Below the pieces are notes generated by a model, which was given only the letters and a program-made list of their open reading frames with translations, was not told where the DNA came from and ran no database searches. Source: Streptomyces sp. NBC_00461 (lineage in GTDB: Bacteria; Actinomycetota; Actinomycetes; Streptomycetales; Streptomycetaceae). From it: 64,000 nucleotides of DNA. Positions 1 to 8,730 of the stretch are shown piece after piece. Where the stretch lies: contig NZ_CP107902.1 in assembly GCF_036013935.1 (NCBI RefSeq), forward strand, positions 4,001,001 to 4,065,000, written 5' to 3'. Position numbers and translations under genes: made by a program. Within the stretch, counting starts at the first letter, position 1; each line of letters begins with the position of its first letter.

Positions 1-732
1 GAGGAGCTCGCGGCGTACGGCGTGGGGCCGGAGTGGTTCGGGCTCGGCGACCGGGACTTCGCCACGCACATCGTGCGGACGCAGATGATCGGCGCGGGAT
101 ATCCGCTGAGCGCGGTGACGCAGGCGCTGTGCGACCGGTGGAAGCCGGGCGTGCGGCTCATCCCCATGACCGACGACCGGGTCGAGACGCATGTGGCCGT
201 CGTGGTCGACGGCGAGCGCAGGGCGGTGCACTTCCAGGAGTACTGGGTGCGGCTGCGGGCCTCGGTGCCGGCCGAGGCGGTCGTGCCCGTCGGGGCCGAG
301 CAGTCCAAGCCGGCACCGGGTGTGCTGGAGTCGATCGCGGAGGCGGACGTGGTGCTGTTCCCGCCGTCGAACCCGGTCGTGTCCATCGGCACGATCCTCG
401 CGGTGCCCGGTGTCCGTGAGGCGATCGCCGAGGCCGGGGTGCCGGTCGTCGGCCTCTCCCCCATCGTCGGGGACGCGCCCGTGCGCGGGATGGCCGACAA
501 GGTGCTGGCGGCGGTCGGCGTGGAGTCGACGGCCGCGGCGGTCGCCGAGCACTACGGCTCGGGGCTGCTCGACGGCTGGCTCGTCGACACCGTGGACGCG
601 CACGTGGTGGAGCGGGTCGAGTCCGCCGGGATCCGGTGCCGGGCCGTGCCCCTGATGATGAGCGACATCGAGGCGACCGCCCGGATGGCACGCGAGGCAC
701 TGGCATTGGCGGAGGAGGTACGGGCGCCGTGA
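1..732 (+). CDS. cofD: 2-phospho-L-lactate transferase CofD/FbiA, 5' end outside window
   Basis: Transfers the phospholactyl (in actinobacteria, phosphoenolpyruvyl) moiety to the deazaflavin Fo, the step before polyglutamylation in coenzyme F420 synthesis; cytosolic. The reading frame is open from base 1, so the true start lies upstream; 243 residues are visible. Family-typical stretches seen are [30 protein letters not shown] and [17 protein letters not shown], the last two belonging to the substrate-binding CofD core. The stop codon overlaps the start of fbiB by four bases (GTGA), so the two are translationally coupled, as in other actinobacterial F420 loci. Assignment rests on these motifs and on the fbiB neighbour. 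Confidence 0.93.
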   Translation, partial: EELAAYGVGPEWFGLGDRDFATHIVRTQMIGAGYPLSAVTQALCDRWKPGVRLIPMTDDRVETHVAVVVDGERRAVHFQEYWVRLRASVPAEAVVPVGAEQSKPAPGVLESIAEADVVLFPPSNPVVSIGTILAVPGVREAIAEAGVPVVGLSPIVGDAPVRGMADKVLAAVGVESTAAAVAEHYGSGLLDGWLVDTVDAHVVERVESAGIRCRAVPLMMSDIEATARMAREALALAEEVRAP

Positions 733-2072
733 GCAGCGGGAATTCCGGGGGTGCCGGGGCCTTGGCGGGCGGCGAGGTGTCCGGTTTCCGGGTCTGGGCC
801 GTGCCCGGGCTGCCCGAGGTCGCACCGGGTGACGACGTCGCGAAGCTGATCGCCGCCGCCGAGCCGGGGCTGGTCGACGGGGACGTCCTGCTCGTCACCT
901 CGAAGATCGTGTCCAAGGCGGAGGGGCGGGTCGTCGAGGCGGACGACCGGGAGGCCGCCATCGACGCCGAGACCGTGCGGGTCGTGGCGCGGCGCGGTGC
1001 GTTGCGGATCGTCGAGAACCGTCAGGGGCTCGTGATGGCCGCGGCCGGGGTCGACGCCTCCAACACCCCTTCGGGCACGGTGCTGTTGCTGCCTGAGGAC
1101 CCGGACGCGTCCGCCCGTGCGATCCGGGACGGCGTGCGGGACGCTCTCGGCGTCGAGGTCGGCGTCGTCGTCACCGACACCTTCGGGCGACCGTGGCGCT
1201 CGGGTCTCACGGATGTCGCCATCGGCGCCGCCGGTGTGCGCGTACTGGACGATCTGCGCGGGGGCACGGACGCGTACGGCAATCCGCTCAGCGCGACGGT
1301 CGTGGCGACGGCGGACGAGTTGGCCGCGGCCGGCGACCTGGTCAAGGGCAAGGCCGCCGGGCTGCCCGTCGCCGTGGTGCGCGGGCTGGGGCACGTGGTG
1401 GCAGGGGACGACGGGGAGGGGGCGCGGGCCATGGTGCGGGGCGGACGTGACGACATGTTCCGGCTGGGGACGTCCGAGGCGATCCGTACGGCGGTGACCC
1501 AGCGCCGTACGGTGCGGGCCTTCACCGACGAACCGGTGGACCCCGGTGCCGTACGGCGGGCGGTCGCGGCGGCCGTGACCGCTCCGGCGCCGCATCACAC
1601 GACGCCGTGGCGGTTCGTGCTGCTGGAGTCGGAGGCCGCGCGGACCGGGTTGCTGGATGCCATGCGCGACGCCTGGATCGCCGATCTGCGGCGGGACGGG
1701 AAGAGCGAGGACTCCGTCGCCAAGCGGGTCCGGCGCGGCGACGTGCTGCGGAACGCGCCGTATCTGGTGGTGCCGTGTCTCGTCATGGACGGGTCGCACA
1801 CCTACGGGGATGCGCGGCGGGACGGGGCCGAGCGGGAGATGTTCGTGGTCGCCACGGGCGCCGGCGTGCAGAACTTCCTGGTCGCGCTGGCCGGGGAGCG
1901 GCTGGGGTCCGCGTGGGTGTCTTCGACCATGTTCTGCCGGGATGTGGTGCGGGAGGCGCTCGGACTGCCGGAGGACTGGGATCCGATGGGAGCGGTGGCG
2001 GTCGGGCATCCGGCGGAGGAGCCTCGGCCCAGGCCGGAGCGGGATGTGGGGAGCTTCATCGAGGTACGGTGA
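729..2072 (+). CDS. fbiB: Bifunctional F420:L-glutamate ligase / dehydro-F420 reductase FbiB
   Basis: A 447-residue two-domain protein. Residues about 15-245 are a CofE-like gamma-glutamyl ligase with [11 protein letters not shown] (57-67), the AAGVDASN loop (105-112) and [11 protein letters not shown] (149-159), which form the GTP/metal/F420-binding core. Residues about 250-447 are an FMN-dependent nitroreductase fold beginning at [14 protein letters not shown], the domain known in mycobacterial FbiB to reduce dehydro-F420. This fusion is the actinobacterial form; archaeal CofE lacks the second domain. The GTG start at 729 was chosen over an in-frame codon further upstream because it overlaps the cofD stop as GTGA. 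It acts after CofD, adding the glutamate tail to F420-0. Confidence 0.94.
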   Translation: MSSGNSGGAGALAGGEVSGFRVWAVPGLPEVAPGDDVAKLIAAAEPGLVDGDVLLVTSKIVSKAEGRVVEADDREAAIDAETVRVVARRGALRIVENRQGLVMAAAGVDASNTPSGTVLLLPEDPDASARAIRDGVRDALGVEVGVVVTDTFGRPWRSGLTDVAIGAAGVRVLDDLRGGTDAYGNPLSATVVATADELAAAGDLVKGKAAGLPVAVVRGLGHVVAGDDGEGARAMVRGGRDDMFRLGTSEAIRTAVTQRRTVRAFTDEPVDPGAVRRAVAAAVTAPAPHHTTPWRFVLLESEAARTGLLDAMRDAWIADLRRDGKSEDSVAKRVRRGDVLRNAPYLVVPCLVMDGSHTYGDARRDGAEREMFVVATGAGVQNFLVALAGERLGSAWVSSTMFCRDVVREALGLPEDWDPMGAVAVGHPAEEPRPRPERDVGSFIEVR

Positions 2073-2149
2073 CGGTCCGCTGGGGGCGTTGGGAGCCTAC
2101 GGTTCGTGAGGGTCTCGGTCCTGTGTGCGGCTGCGGGCCCGTGGGGGCT

Positions 2150-2440
2150 TGTCGCGCAGTTCCCCGCGCCCTTCAGGGCGCTGTGCGCACCCGGGGGACG
2201 CATGTGCGGCCTGGTCCCCGCGCCCCCTTCAGGGCGCCGTGCGCACCCGGGGGACACATGTACGGCCTGGTCCCCGCACCCCTTCAGGGCGTTGTGCGCA
2301 CCCCGGGGGACACATGTACGGCCGAGCCCCCGGGCCCCCTTCAGGGCGTCGTGCGCACCCGGAGGACACATGTACAGCCTGGTCCCCGCATGCGTTGAAG
2401 GCGTTGTGCGTACCGGCGGTCTTGTGTACCGCCTAGTCTC
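2150..2440. repeat. 56-bp tandem repeat, about five copies
   Basis: The element CTTCAGGGCG followed by GTGCGCACCC, GGGGGACACATG and GGCCTGGTCCCCGC recurs at 2171, 2227, 2282, 2339 and, degraded, at 2394, giving a 55-57 bp period. It begins with GCGCAGTTCCCCGCGCCC, a sequence that looks like a dispersed Streptomyces intergenic repeat. It fills the 402-bp gap between fbiB and the AlkA-like gene. All frames through it are open because of high GC, but no ribosome site or protein similarity supports a gene. Confidence 0.9.
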
Positions 2441-2474
2441 GTAGGGCATTCCCGACACCCCCAGGAACCCATCC

Positions 2475-3485
2475 GTGGCAGGACGATTTGCTCCCCGGTC
2501 CACCCGTACGACCGTGCGTGGTGGGCATGTTGCCGTGCCCGCGCGCGGTGGTGTGCCGCGCCAGGCCGTGGCGCCTGGGCGGGTGCGGACCGTGGTGCCG
2601 GACGGGCCGCTCGACCTTGGGCTCGTGCTGGGGCCGCTGCGGCGCGGGCCGGGGGATCCGACGTTTCGCGCGATGCCCGACGGCTCCGTGTGGCGGGCCA
2701 GCCTCACGCCTGCCGGGCCCGGCACGCTCCGGGTTTCCGTGCGCGGGAGTGAGGTGTGCGGGGAGGCGTGGGGGCCGGGAGCCGAGTGGCTGCTGGAGAA
2801 GCTGCCGGAGCTGCTCGGCGCCGCGGACGATCCGGACGCGTTCGCGCCGCGGCACCGGTTGGTGGCGCTCGCCCGGCATCGGCGGCCGGGGCTGCGGCTC
2901 ACACGGACCGGTCTGGTGCTGGAGTCGCTGATCCCGTCGGTCCTGGAGCAGAAGGTCACCACCGACGAGGCCTACCGGGCCTGGCGGCTGCTGGTGCGCA
3001 AGTTCGGCGAGCCGGCACCGGGGCCCGCGGCGGGCGGGCGGCTGTGGGTGATGCCGGGGCCGCGGACCTGGGCCTTGATTCCGTCCTGGGAGTGGCACCG
3101 GGCCGGGGTCGACAACAAGCGGGCGTCGACCATCCTGCGGGCCGTGCGGGTCGCCGCGCGGCTGGAGGAGGCGGTCGGGATGGAACCGGCGGCCGCCCGG
3201 ACGCGGCTGGAGGTCGTGCCCGGGATCGGTCCGTGGACGTCGGCGGAGACCGTGCAGCGCAGCCATGGGGCGCCGGACGCCGTGACCGTCGGGGATCTGC
3301 ATCTGCCGGGCATCGTGGGCTGGGCGCTCGCCGGGGACCGGGACGCGGACGACGCCGTGATGCTCAAGCTGCTGGAGCCCTATGCGGGGCAGCGGCACCG
3401 GGCGGCCCGGTTGATCCTGCTCAGCGGCAGGACGCCGCCGAGGCGGGCGCCGAAGATGCCGAAGACCGACATCGGGCTGCTCTGA
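2475..3485 (+). CDS. DNA-3-methyladenine glycosylase-like HhH-GPD protein (AlkA family)
   Basis: Base-excision repair glycosylase expected to remove alkylated purines from DNA. The 336-residue protein carries the helix-hairpin-helix VPGIGPWTSAETV (about 247-259) followed by a Gly/Pro-rich loop and an Asp in VGDLHLPG (about residue 272), where AlkA enzymes have their catalytic aspartate. The N-terminal 200 residues match the AlkA-type saddle domain in length and include the EQKVTTDEAYRAWR helix. The GTG at 2475 is the first start after the tandem repeat; no strong ribosome site is visible, so a slightly different start is possible. Substrate range cannot be told from sequence. Confidence 0.82.
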   Translation: MAGRFAPRSTRTTVRGGHVAVPARGGVPRQAVAPGRVRTVVPDGPLDLGLVLGPLRRGPGDPTFRAMPDGSVWRASLTPAGPGTLRVSVRGSEVCGEAWGPGAEWLLEKLPELLGAADDPDAFAPRHRLVALARHRRPGLRLTRTGLVLESLIPSVLEQKVTTDEAYRAWRLLVRKFGEPAPGPAAGGRLWVMPGPRTWALIPSWEWHRAGVDNKRASTILRAVRVAARLEEAVGMEPAAARTRLEVVPGIGPWTSAETVQRSHGAPDAVTVGDLHLPGIVGWALAGDRDADDAVMLKLLEPYAGQRHRAARLILLSGRTPPRRAPKMPKTDIGLL

Positions 3486-3545
3486 CCGTTCCCTCGCGGA
3501 CGACCGGGGCGACCGAGACCACGGGGACCACGGGCCAGCCGGGGG

Positions 3546-3992
3546 CTAACCCGCGTCCAACGGCCGTTCGAAGAACGTCTCCAGGACCACCGTCGCCTGC
3601 GTTCCGCTGACCCCCTCGATCGCGTACAGGCGCCGCAGCACGTCCTGGAGCTGTCCGGTGGTCGCGGTGCGCACCTTGACCAGGACGGCCGCGCTGCCCG
3701 CGATGACGTGTGCCTCCTGGATCTCCGGTACGGCGGCGAAGGCCTCGCTCCGCTCGCCCATCCACGCGTTCGAGTCGACCAGCACGAAGGCGAGGACGCC
3801 GCGGTCGAGGGCGGCCGGGTCGACGTCGACCGTCGTGGCCCGGATGACCCCCTGTTCGCGCAGCTTGCGCACGCGCTCGTGCGCCGCGCCCGCCGACAGG
3901 CCGACGTCCTTGCCCAGCAGGGCGTAGGACCGGGTGGCGTCCCGCTGGAGCAGTGCGATCAGCCGGCGGTCGATGTCGTCCACTCGCTTCAT
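3546..3992 (-). CDS. Lrp/AsnC family transcriptional regulator
   Basis: A 148-residue feast/famine regulator. It starts MKRVDDIDRRLIALLQRDA, has the winged helix-turn-helix LLGKDVGLSAGAAHERVRKL (about 22-41) and a C-terminal RAM ligand-binding domain (about 65-145) ending in TFFERPLDA. It reads away from the SMP-30 gene; only 76 bp separate the two starts, so regulation of that neighbour and of itself is the simplest inference. The ligand is probably an amino acid or related metabolite but is not predictable. Confidence 0.9.
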   Translation of the reverse strand: MKRVDDIDRRLIALLQRDATRSYALLGKDVGLSAGAAHERVRKLREQGVIRATTVDVDPAALDRGVLAFVLVDSNAWMGERSEAFAAVPEIQEAHVIAGSAAVLVKVRTATTGQLQDVLRRLYAIEGVSGTQATVVLETFFERPLDAG

Positions 3993-4068
3993 GCGAAAAC
4001 CATATCTGATTCAGCAGAGTGCGTGTTACGTTGAATTCTGTCCTGATCAATATCTCTGAGGGGAAACC
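3993..4068. promoter_or_regulatory. Divergent promoter region between lrp-like and SMP-30 genes
   Basis: A 76-bp AT-rich stretch (TATCTGATTCAGCAG, TTGAATTCTGTCC, TGATCAATATCT) in otherwise 72% GC DNA. It must hold both promoters and probably the Lrp operator. GAGGGGAAACC directly before the ATG at 4069 is a good ribosome site. No convincing -35/-10 pair with correct spacing was found, so boxes are not assigned. Confidence 0.5.
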
Positions 4069-4986
4069 ATGTCCGGCCACATCGTCGACGACCTGTACGA
4101 GATCCTGGACGACCGCTTCCGCACCGGACGCTGTACGAACGGCGACAGCAGGCTGGAGGTGCTGTACGACGACTGCCGGTGGGCGGAGGGTCCGCTGTAC
4201 CTGCCGGCCTGGCGGCAGCTGGTGTGGAGCGACATTCCGAACGACCGGCTGCTGCGCTGGGACGAGGCCAGTGGCAGGGTCGCCGTGTTCCGCAGCCCGG
4301 CGGGTCACGTCAACGGCAACACCCTCGACCGGCAGGGCCGGCTGGTCAGCTGCGAGCAGGGCAACCGCCGGGTCACCCGCACCGAGCCCGACGGCACGGT
4401 CACGGTCCTCGCCGACCGCTACGCAGGCAAGCGCCTCAACAGCCCGAACGACTCAGTCGTACGCTCCGACGGCACGATCTGGTTCTCCGACCCGGACTTC
4501 GGCATCACCAGCGACTACGAGGGCCACCGCGCGGAGTCCGAGATCGGCGCGTGCCACGTGTACCGGATCGATCCGGTGAGCGGGGAGGTGCACCTCGCCG
4601 CCGACGGGTTCGAGGGCCCCAACGGCGTCATCCTCTCCCCCGACGAGCGGCGGCTGTACGTCTCCGACTCGCGGGCCGCCCGGATCCGCGTCTTCGACGT
4701 CGGCGCCGACGGCACGCTCTCGGCCGGAAGGGTCTTCGCCGAGGCCGGGAAGGGCGTCCACTACGACAACATCCGCTTCGACGACGAGGGGCGCCTGTGG
4801 GCCGCCGCCCTTGAGGACGGAGTGCACTGCTACGACCCCGACGGCACCCTCATCGGCCGCCTCCGGGTGCCCGAGACCGTCTCCAACATCACCTTCGGCG
4901 GTCCGAAGAACAACCGCCTGTTCATCACCGCCACCACCTCGCTGTACTCACTGGTGATGTCGGTGACGGGGGCGCCGCGCGTCTGA
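4069..4986 (+). CDS. SMP-30/gluconolactonase-like beta-propeller hydrolase
   Basis: A 305-residue six-bladed propeller of the SMP-30/LRE family, whose members hydrolyse sugar lactones using one divalent metal. Expected metal-site residues are visible: Glu in CRWAEGPLYLP (about 42), Asn in GHVNGNTLD and LNSPNDSVVRSDG, Asn in EGPNGVILSPDE and Asp in LYVSDSRA. The chosen ATG has GAGGGGAAACC upstream; an earlier in-frame start would run through the promoter region. It is divergent from an Lrp-type regulator that likely controls it. The lactone substrate is unknown. Confidence 0.87.
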   Translation: MSGHIVDDLYEILDDRFRTGRCTNGDSRLEVLYDDCRWAEGPLYLPAWRQLVWSDIPNDRLLRWDEASGRVAVFRSPAGHVNGNTLDRQGRLVSCEQGNRRVTRTEPDGTVTVLADRYAGKRLNSPNDSVVRSDGTIWFSDPDFGITSDYEGHRAESEIGACHVYRIDPVSGEVHLAADGFEGPNGVILSPDERRLYVSDSRAARIRVFDVGADGTLSAGRVFAEAGKGVHYDNIRFDDEGRLWAAALEDGVHCYDPDGTLIGRLRVPETVSNITFGGPKNNRLFITATTSLYSLVMSVTGAPRV

Positions 4987-5025
4987 GGCCGGGCCCGGCA
5001 CCCCCGCGTACGTCGCTACTGGTGG

Positions 5026-6108
5026 CTACTGGTCGGAGGAGAACCGCACCGAGCCCGCCGGGATACGCGCGTCGCACCACACCCGCACACCGTCCCTCAG
5101 TTCGTTGTCGGCGCCGATGACGGCGCCGTCGCCGATGACCGTGCCGGTCAGGACGGAGCGTTCGCCCACGCGCGCGCGGGTGCCGATGAGGGAGTCGGTG
5201 ATGACGGCGCCGGGTTCGATGACGGCGCCCGGCAGGATCGTGGAGCCGAAGACCCTGGCGCCCTCCGCCACGAACGCGCCCTCGCCCACCACCGTGCCGC
5301 CCGTGAGCTTGGCGTCGGGGGCGACCCTCGCCGTCGGCAGGATCAGGCGGTCGCCGCAGCGGCCGGGGACCGCGGGGGACGGAGCACGGCCCAGGACGAG
5401 GTCGGCGGAGCCGCGGACGAAGGCCGCCGGCGTACCCAGGTCCAACCAGTACGTCGAGTCGACCATGCCCTGCAGATGAGCTCCGGCGGCGAGCAGCCCC
5501 GGGAACGTCTCCCGCTCGACCGAGACGGGTCGGCCCACGGGGATCGTGTCGATGACCGAGCGGCGGAAGACGTACGCCCCCGCGTTGATCTGGTCGGTGA
5601 CGATCTCCTCGGGGGTCTGCGGCTTCTCCAGGAAGGCGAGGACGCGGCCCGTCTCGTCCGTGGGGACCAGTCCGTAGGCGCGCGGGTCGGTGACCTTGGT
5701 GAGGTGGAGGGAGACGTCGGCGCCCGTCTCCTCGTGGGTGTCGACCAGCGCCCTGATGTTCAGGCCGGTCAGGATGTCGCCGTTGAAGATCAGGACCGGG
5801 TCGTCGGGGCCGGAGTGCAGCCGGGAGGCGACGTTGCGGATGGCGCCGCCCGTGCCCAGGGGCTCCTCCTCCGTCACGTATTCGAGGTGGAGGCCGAGCG
5901 ACGAGCCGTCGCCGAAGTGCGGCTCGAAGACCTCGGCCAGGTAGGACGTGGCCAGGACGATGTGGTCCACGCCCGCCGCTCTCGCTCTCGCCAGTTGGTG
6001 CGTGAGGAACGGGACGCCCGCCGCCCGGACCATGGGCTTCGGTGTGTGGACCGTGAGCGGGCGCAGCCGGGTTCCCTTGCCGCCGACCAGGAGGATCGCT
6101 TCTGTCAC
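5026..6108 (-). CDS. Sugar-1-phosphate nucleotidyltransferase (mannose-1-phosphate guanylyltransferase-like)
   Basis: A 360-residue NDP-sugar pyrophosphorylase. The N-terminus has the nucleotide-binding signature LVGGKGTRLRPLTVHTPKPM (residues about 6-25), a metal-binding FNGDILTG and EKPQTPEEIVTDQINAGAYV. The C-terminal third is a left-handed beta-helix of hexapeptide repeats (GGTVVGEGAFVAEGARVFG). Architecture fits GDP-mannose pyrophosphorylases of actinobacteria that feed mannosylated glycans and cell-wall polymers. Its position beside amidase and LCP genes supports an envelope role. Glucose-1-phosphate thymidylyl- or uridylyl-transfer cannot be excluded by sequence alone. Confidence 0.85.
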   Translation of the reverse strand: MTEAILLVGGKGTRLRPLTVHTPKPMVRAAGVPFLTHQLARARAAGVDHIVLATSYLAEVFEPHFGDGSSLGLHLEYVTEEEPLGTGGAIRNVASRLHSGPDDPVLIFNGDILTGLNIRALVDTHEETGADVSLHLTKVTDPRAYGLVPTDETGRVLAFLEKPQTPEEIVTDQINAGAYVFRRSVIDTIPVGRPVSVERETFPGLLAAGAHLQGMVDSTYWLDLGTPAAFVRGSADLVLGRAPSPAVPGRCGDRLILPTARVAPDAKLTGGTVVGEGAFVAEGARVFGSTILPGAVIEPGAVITDSLIGTRARVGERSVLTGTVIGDGAVIGADNELRDGVRVWCDARIPAGSVRFSSDQ

Positions 6109-6270
6109 CTGTCGTCTCTGCTTCCTGCCGGGACCGGCCGAACTGTCTTTCGGCCGGCCAGTGTATGCAGAACGTTGTGTGGCGCCTTCGACGGCCGTGC
6201 GGTGTTCCGTGGTTCCACCCGTGCAGCCCCCTGGCGTGAATGCGTCCCGGGCCCGGCTCCCTCGCGGGGC

Positions 6271-7734
6271 CTAACGGCCCTGGTAGCGCGCCGCGGTGGA
6301 GCGGGCCGTGCCGAGCTTGCGGTAGAGCTGCGTGCCCGGGCAGTCCGTGGCGAAGCCGTCACGGTGGCCGGAGATCACATTCAGTCGTACGTTCTTTCCC
6401 TTTCGGTAGAGATTGCCACCGCCCGACTTCAGATATGTCTTTCCGCGCGGATTGGCCCCGTAGAGACCGAGTTTCCAGGCCGTGAGCCGGGCGATGGCCT
6501 TCAGCGCGGCCGCGGGCGGCTTGCGCGCGCCGAAGCTGCCGAGGACGGCGATCCCCATGCTGTTGGTGTTGAAACCGAGGGTGTGGGCGCCCATGACCGC
6601 CTTGGCCACTCCCCCGGCGCGCCCCTCGTAGACGGTTCCGCACTTGTCGACGAGGAAGTTGTAGCCGATGTCGCGCCAGCCCATGCTCTTGACGTGGTAG
6701 CGGTAGATACCGCGGATGACGGAGGCGGCCTGCGAGCAGCGGTATCCGTTGCCGGACGCCGTGTGGTGCACGAACGCCGCCTTGACCTTCTTCGTGTAGC
6801 CGAACCCCTTCTCGCGCAGCTTCTCGTTCGCGCCCCAGCCACGGCGGGTGACGATGCGGGGACGGGCGCCGATGTAGGGCTTCGCGCGCTGACTTGCCGT
6901 CAGTTCGCTGCCGCGCAGGGCCCGTAGCTCCCGTACGGTCGAGGCCTGGCTCAGCTCGGGGATCTCGGTGGCGCCGAGCGGGGCGACGTCGGCGTTGGCG
7001 GCGGAGACGGCGAGGGCCTCGCTGGACTCGGCGGCGAGGGCGCCCGCGCGCGGGACTTCAGCCGGCATGCCGTGCGGCGCGAGGGCCGGCGCGTCGTCCG
7101 CCCCGGTCTCCTCGCCGGGGTCCACGAGTTCCAGACGCAGGCCCGAGGGAAGGGCAGAGGCGGCCGTCACGGCTCGGGGGCCCCGGGCGGTCTCTTCGGT
7201 ACGCGGGGCACCCTCGGCGCGGACCCGGACCTCCACGCCGTCCGAGTCGCCCACCCACAGCGGTGCGGTGGAGCCGCGGACGCGGCCCGAGGTGCGCTCG
7301 GCGGTGCCGGGGTCGGCCGCGTCGTCGTTGTGCGTCTCCAGGCTCTGCCAGGTGGACCAGGTGCCGTCGCCGGCCGCGCGGGTGCGGACCTGGACGCCAC
7401 CGTGCAGTTCGGTGTCCGGGTTGTCCCAGATGACGCCGACCATCGAGAAGTGCCGTACGTCTGGGCGGATCAGGCCCTGCTCGGCGGCCGCGCCACTGAT
7501 CGAACGGGTGCGGGAGGCGAGGGGCGCGAGGGGCAGCGACTGGGTGCTGCCGGCGAGATCGGGCTGGACGGCCGCCGACGCGGATCGCGCCGCACCGCCC
7601 ATGGGTCTCGCCGTCGCCGCGGTCGCGGGCGGCGTCAGCTGCACGGCGAGGGCGGCCGCGCAGGCGACGCCGATCGAGGAGGCGATCGAAGAAGCAAGGA
7701 ATCCACGCATGCCATCGATCTTGGACATAGTCAT
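6271..7734 (-). CDS. Secreted N-acetylmuramoyl-L-alanine amidase, PGRP type
   Basis: Cleaves the amide bond between muramic acid and the stem peptide outside the cell. A signal peptide lies in MRGFLASSIASSIGVACAAA with an AxA-like cut after TPPATAATA. A long variable region follows, then a type-2 amidase/PGRP domain over the last about 180 residues, beginning RRGWGANE and including AAFVHHTASGN, GWRDIGYNFLVD, GTVYEGRAGG, GAHTLGFN and SGHRDGFATDCPG; the His/His/Cys zinc ligands and catalytic Tyr are present. The ATG at 7734 has GGATGG about 10 bases upstream; ATGs at 7728 and 7710 are alternatives. It reads divergently from the next gene. Confidence 0.88.
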   Translation of the reverse strand: MTMSKIDGMRGFLASSIASSIGVACAAALAVQLTPPATAATARPMGGAARSASAAVQPDLAGSTQSLPLAPLASRTRSISGAAAEQGLIRPDVRHFSMVGVIWDNPDTELHGGVQVRTRAAGDGTWSTWQSLETHNDDAADPGTAERTSGRVRGSTAPLWVGDSDGVEVRVRAEGAPRTEETARGPRAVTAASALPSGLRLELVDPGEETGADDAPALAPHGMPAEVPRAGALAAESSEALAVSAANADVAPLGATEIPELSQASTVRELRALRGSELTASQRAKPYIGARPRIVTRRGWGANEKLREKGFGYTKKVKAAFVHHTASGNGYRCSQAASVIRGIYRYHVKSMGWRDIGYNFLVDKCGTVYEGRAGGVAKAVMGAHTLGFNTNSMGIAVLGSFGARKPPAAALKAIARLTAWKLGLYGANPRGKTYLKSGGGNLYRKGKNVRLNVISGHRDGFATDCPGTQLYRKLGTARSTAARYQGR

Positions 7735-7839
7735 ACATATATGTCCATCCGGGATCTGACGGACCGTCGGCTCCCGTTCCTCCGAACCGGTGGCCCCACC
7801 ACGCCGTGCGCGACCGGCCGCCCGCGTACCCTTGCGCGG

Positions 7840-8595
7840 GTGAACGCCACCGACCGCACCCCCGCCGACCTGCTGCGTTCCGCGCTCGCCGCGGACCCCG
7901 GACGCCCCCTGGTGACCTTCTACGACGATGCCACGGGCGAGCGCGTCGAACTGTCCGTGGCCACCTTCGCCAATTGGGTGGCCAAGACCGCCAACCTCCT
8001 CCAGGGCGACCTCGCCGCGGGACCCGGCGACCGGGTCGCGCTGCTGCTGCCCGCGCACTGGCAGACGGCCGTGTGGCTGCTCGCGTGCGCCTCGGTGGGC
8101 GCGGTCGCGGACGTCGACGGTGACCCGTCCGCGGCCGACGTGGTGGTGAGCGGGCCGGACACGCTGGACGCGGCGCGGGCGTGCCGGGGTGAGCGGGTCG
8201 CCCTTGCGCTGCGGCCGCTGGGCGGCCGGTTTCCGCAGCCCCCGGACGGCTTTGCCGACTACGCCGTCGAAGTGCCGGGTCAGGGAGACCGGTTCGCGCC
8301 GTTCGCGCCCGTGGACCCCGAGGAGCCGGCGCTGATCGTGGCAGGACGGGAGTTCACCGCCGCCGAGGTGGTCGAGCGGGCCCTGGACGAGGCGACGTCG
8401 CTCGGGCTGACGGGACCGGGCTCCCGGATTCTGTCCGGGCTGTCGTACGACACCTGGGAAGGGCTGCATGCCGGGTTGTACGGCCCGCTCGCGGTGGGGG
8501 CGTCGGTGGTGCTGTGCCGGAACGCGGACCGGCTGGACGAGGCGGCACTGGCCAAGCGGATCGAGAGTGAGCGGGTGAGCGTGGTGCGCCGCTGA
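7840..8595 (+). CDS. TIGR03089 family protein, AMP-binding-like fragment fold
   Basis: A 251-residue protein resembling the N-terminal subdomain of acyl-adenylating enzymes: DDATGERVELSVATFANWVAKTANLL, then GDRVALLLPAHWQTAVWLLACASVGAV pattern of the AMP-binding superfamily, but no P-loop (SSGTTG) or A5/A8 motifs, so it cannot adenylate on its own. This matches an actinobacterial family (TIGR03089) of unknown function that habitually sits beside LCP genes. The GTG at 7840 gives the family's usual length. A terminator-like hairpin follows immediately. Confidence 0.8.
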   Translation: MNATDRTPADLLRSALAADPGRPLVTFYDDATGERVELSVATFANWVAKTANLLQGDLAAGPGDRVALLLPAHWQTAVWLLACASVGAVADVDGDPSAADVVVSGPDTLDAARACRGERVALALRPLGGRFPQPPDGFADYAVEVPGQGDRFAPFAPVDPEEPALIVAGREFTAAEVVERALDEATSLGLTGPGSRILSGLSYDTWEGLHAGLYGPLAVGASVVLCRNADRLDEAALAKRIESERVSVVRR

Positions 8596-8612
8596 GAGAG
8601 GGGCGCGTCCGC

Positions 8613-8640
8613 ACCGCGACGCCCCATGGGGCGTCGCGGT
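8613..8640 (+). terminator. Hairpin terminator after TIGR03089 gene
   Basis: A perfect 13-bp inverted repeat (ACCGCGACGCCCC / GGGGCGTCGCGGT) with a tiny AT loop, 17 bases after the stop codon. There is no T-run, as is usual in Streptomyces. Confidence 0.75.
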
Positions 8641-8730
8641 TGCCGCCACCCGTTCGGATCAGCAATGGCCGCCCTCGTCGGCCCCTGAGGGGCATGGTCG
8701 TAGGAACAGCACGTTCGTACGCCATGAGGG

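Noticed and set aside
2150..2440. Regular repeats suggesting a CRISPR array
   Set aside because: Units are contiguous tandem copies with no unique spacers and no cas genes nearby.
7735..8649. Extension of the amidase frame far upstream (up to 792 codons)
   Set aside because: The extension is antisense to the TIGR03089 gene; the signal peptide fixes the start near 7734.
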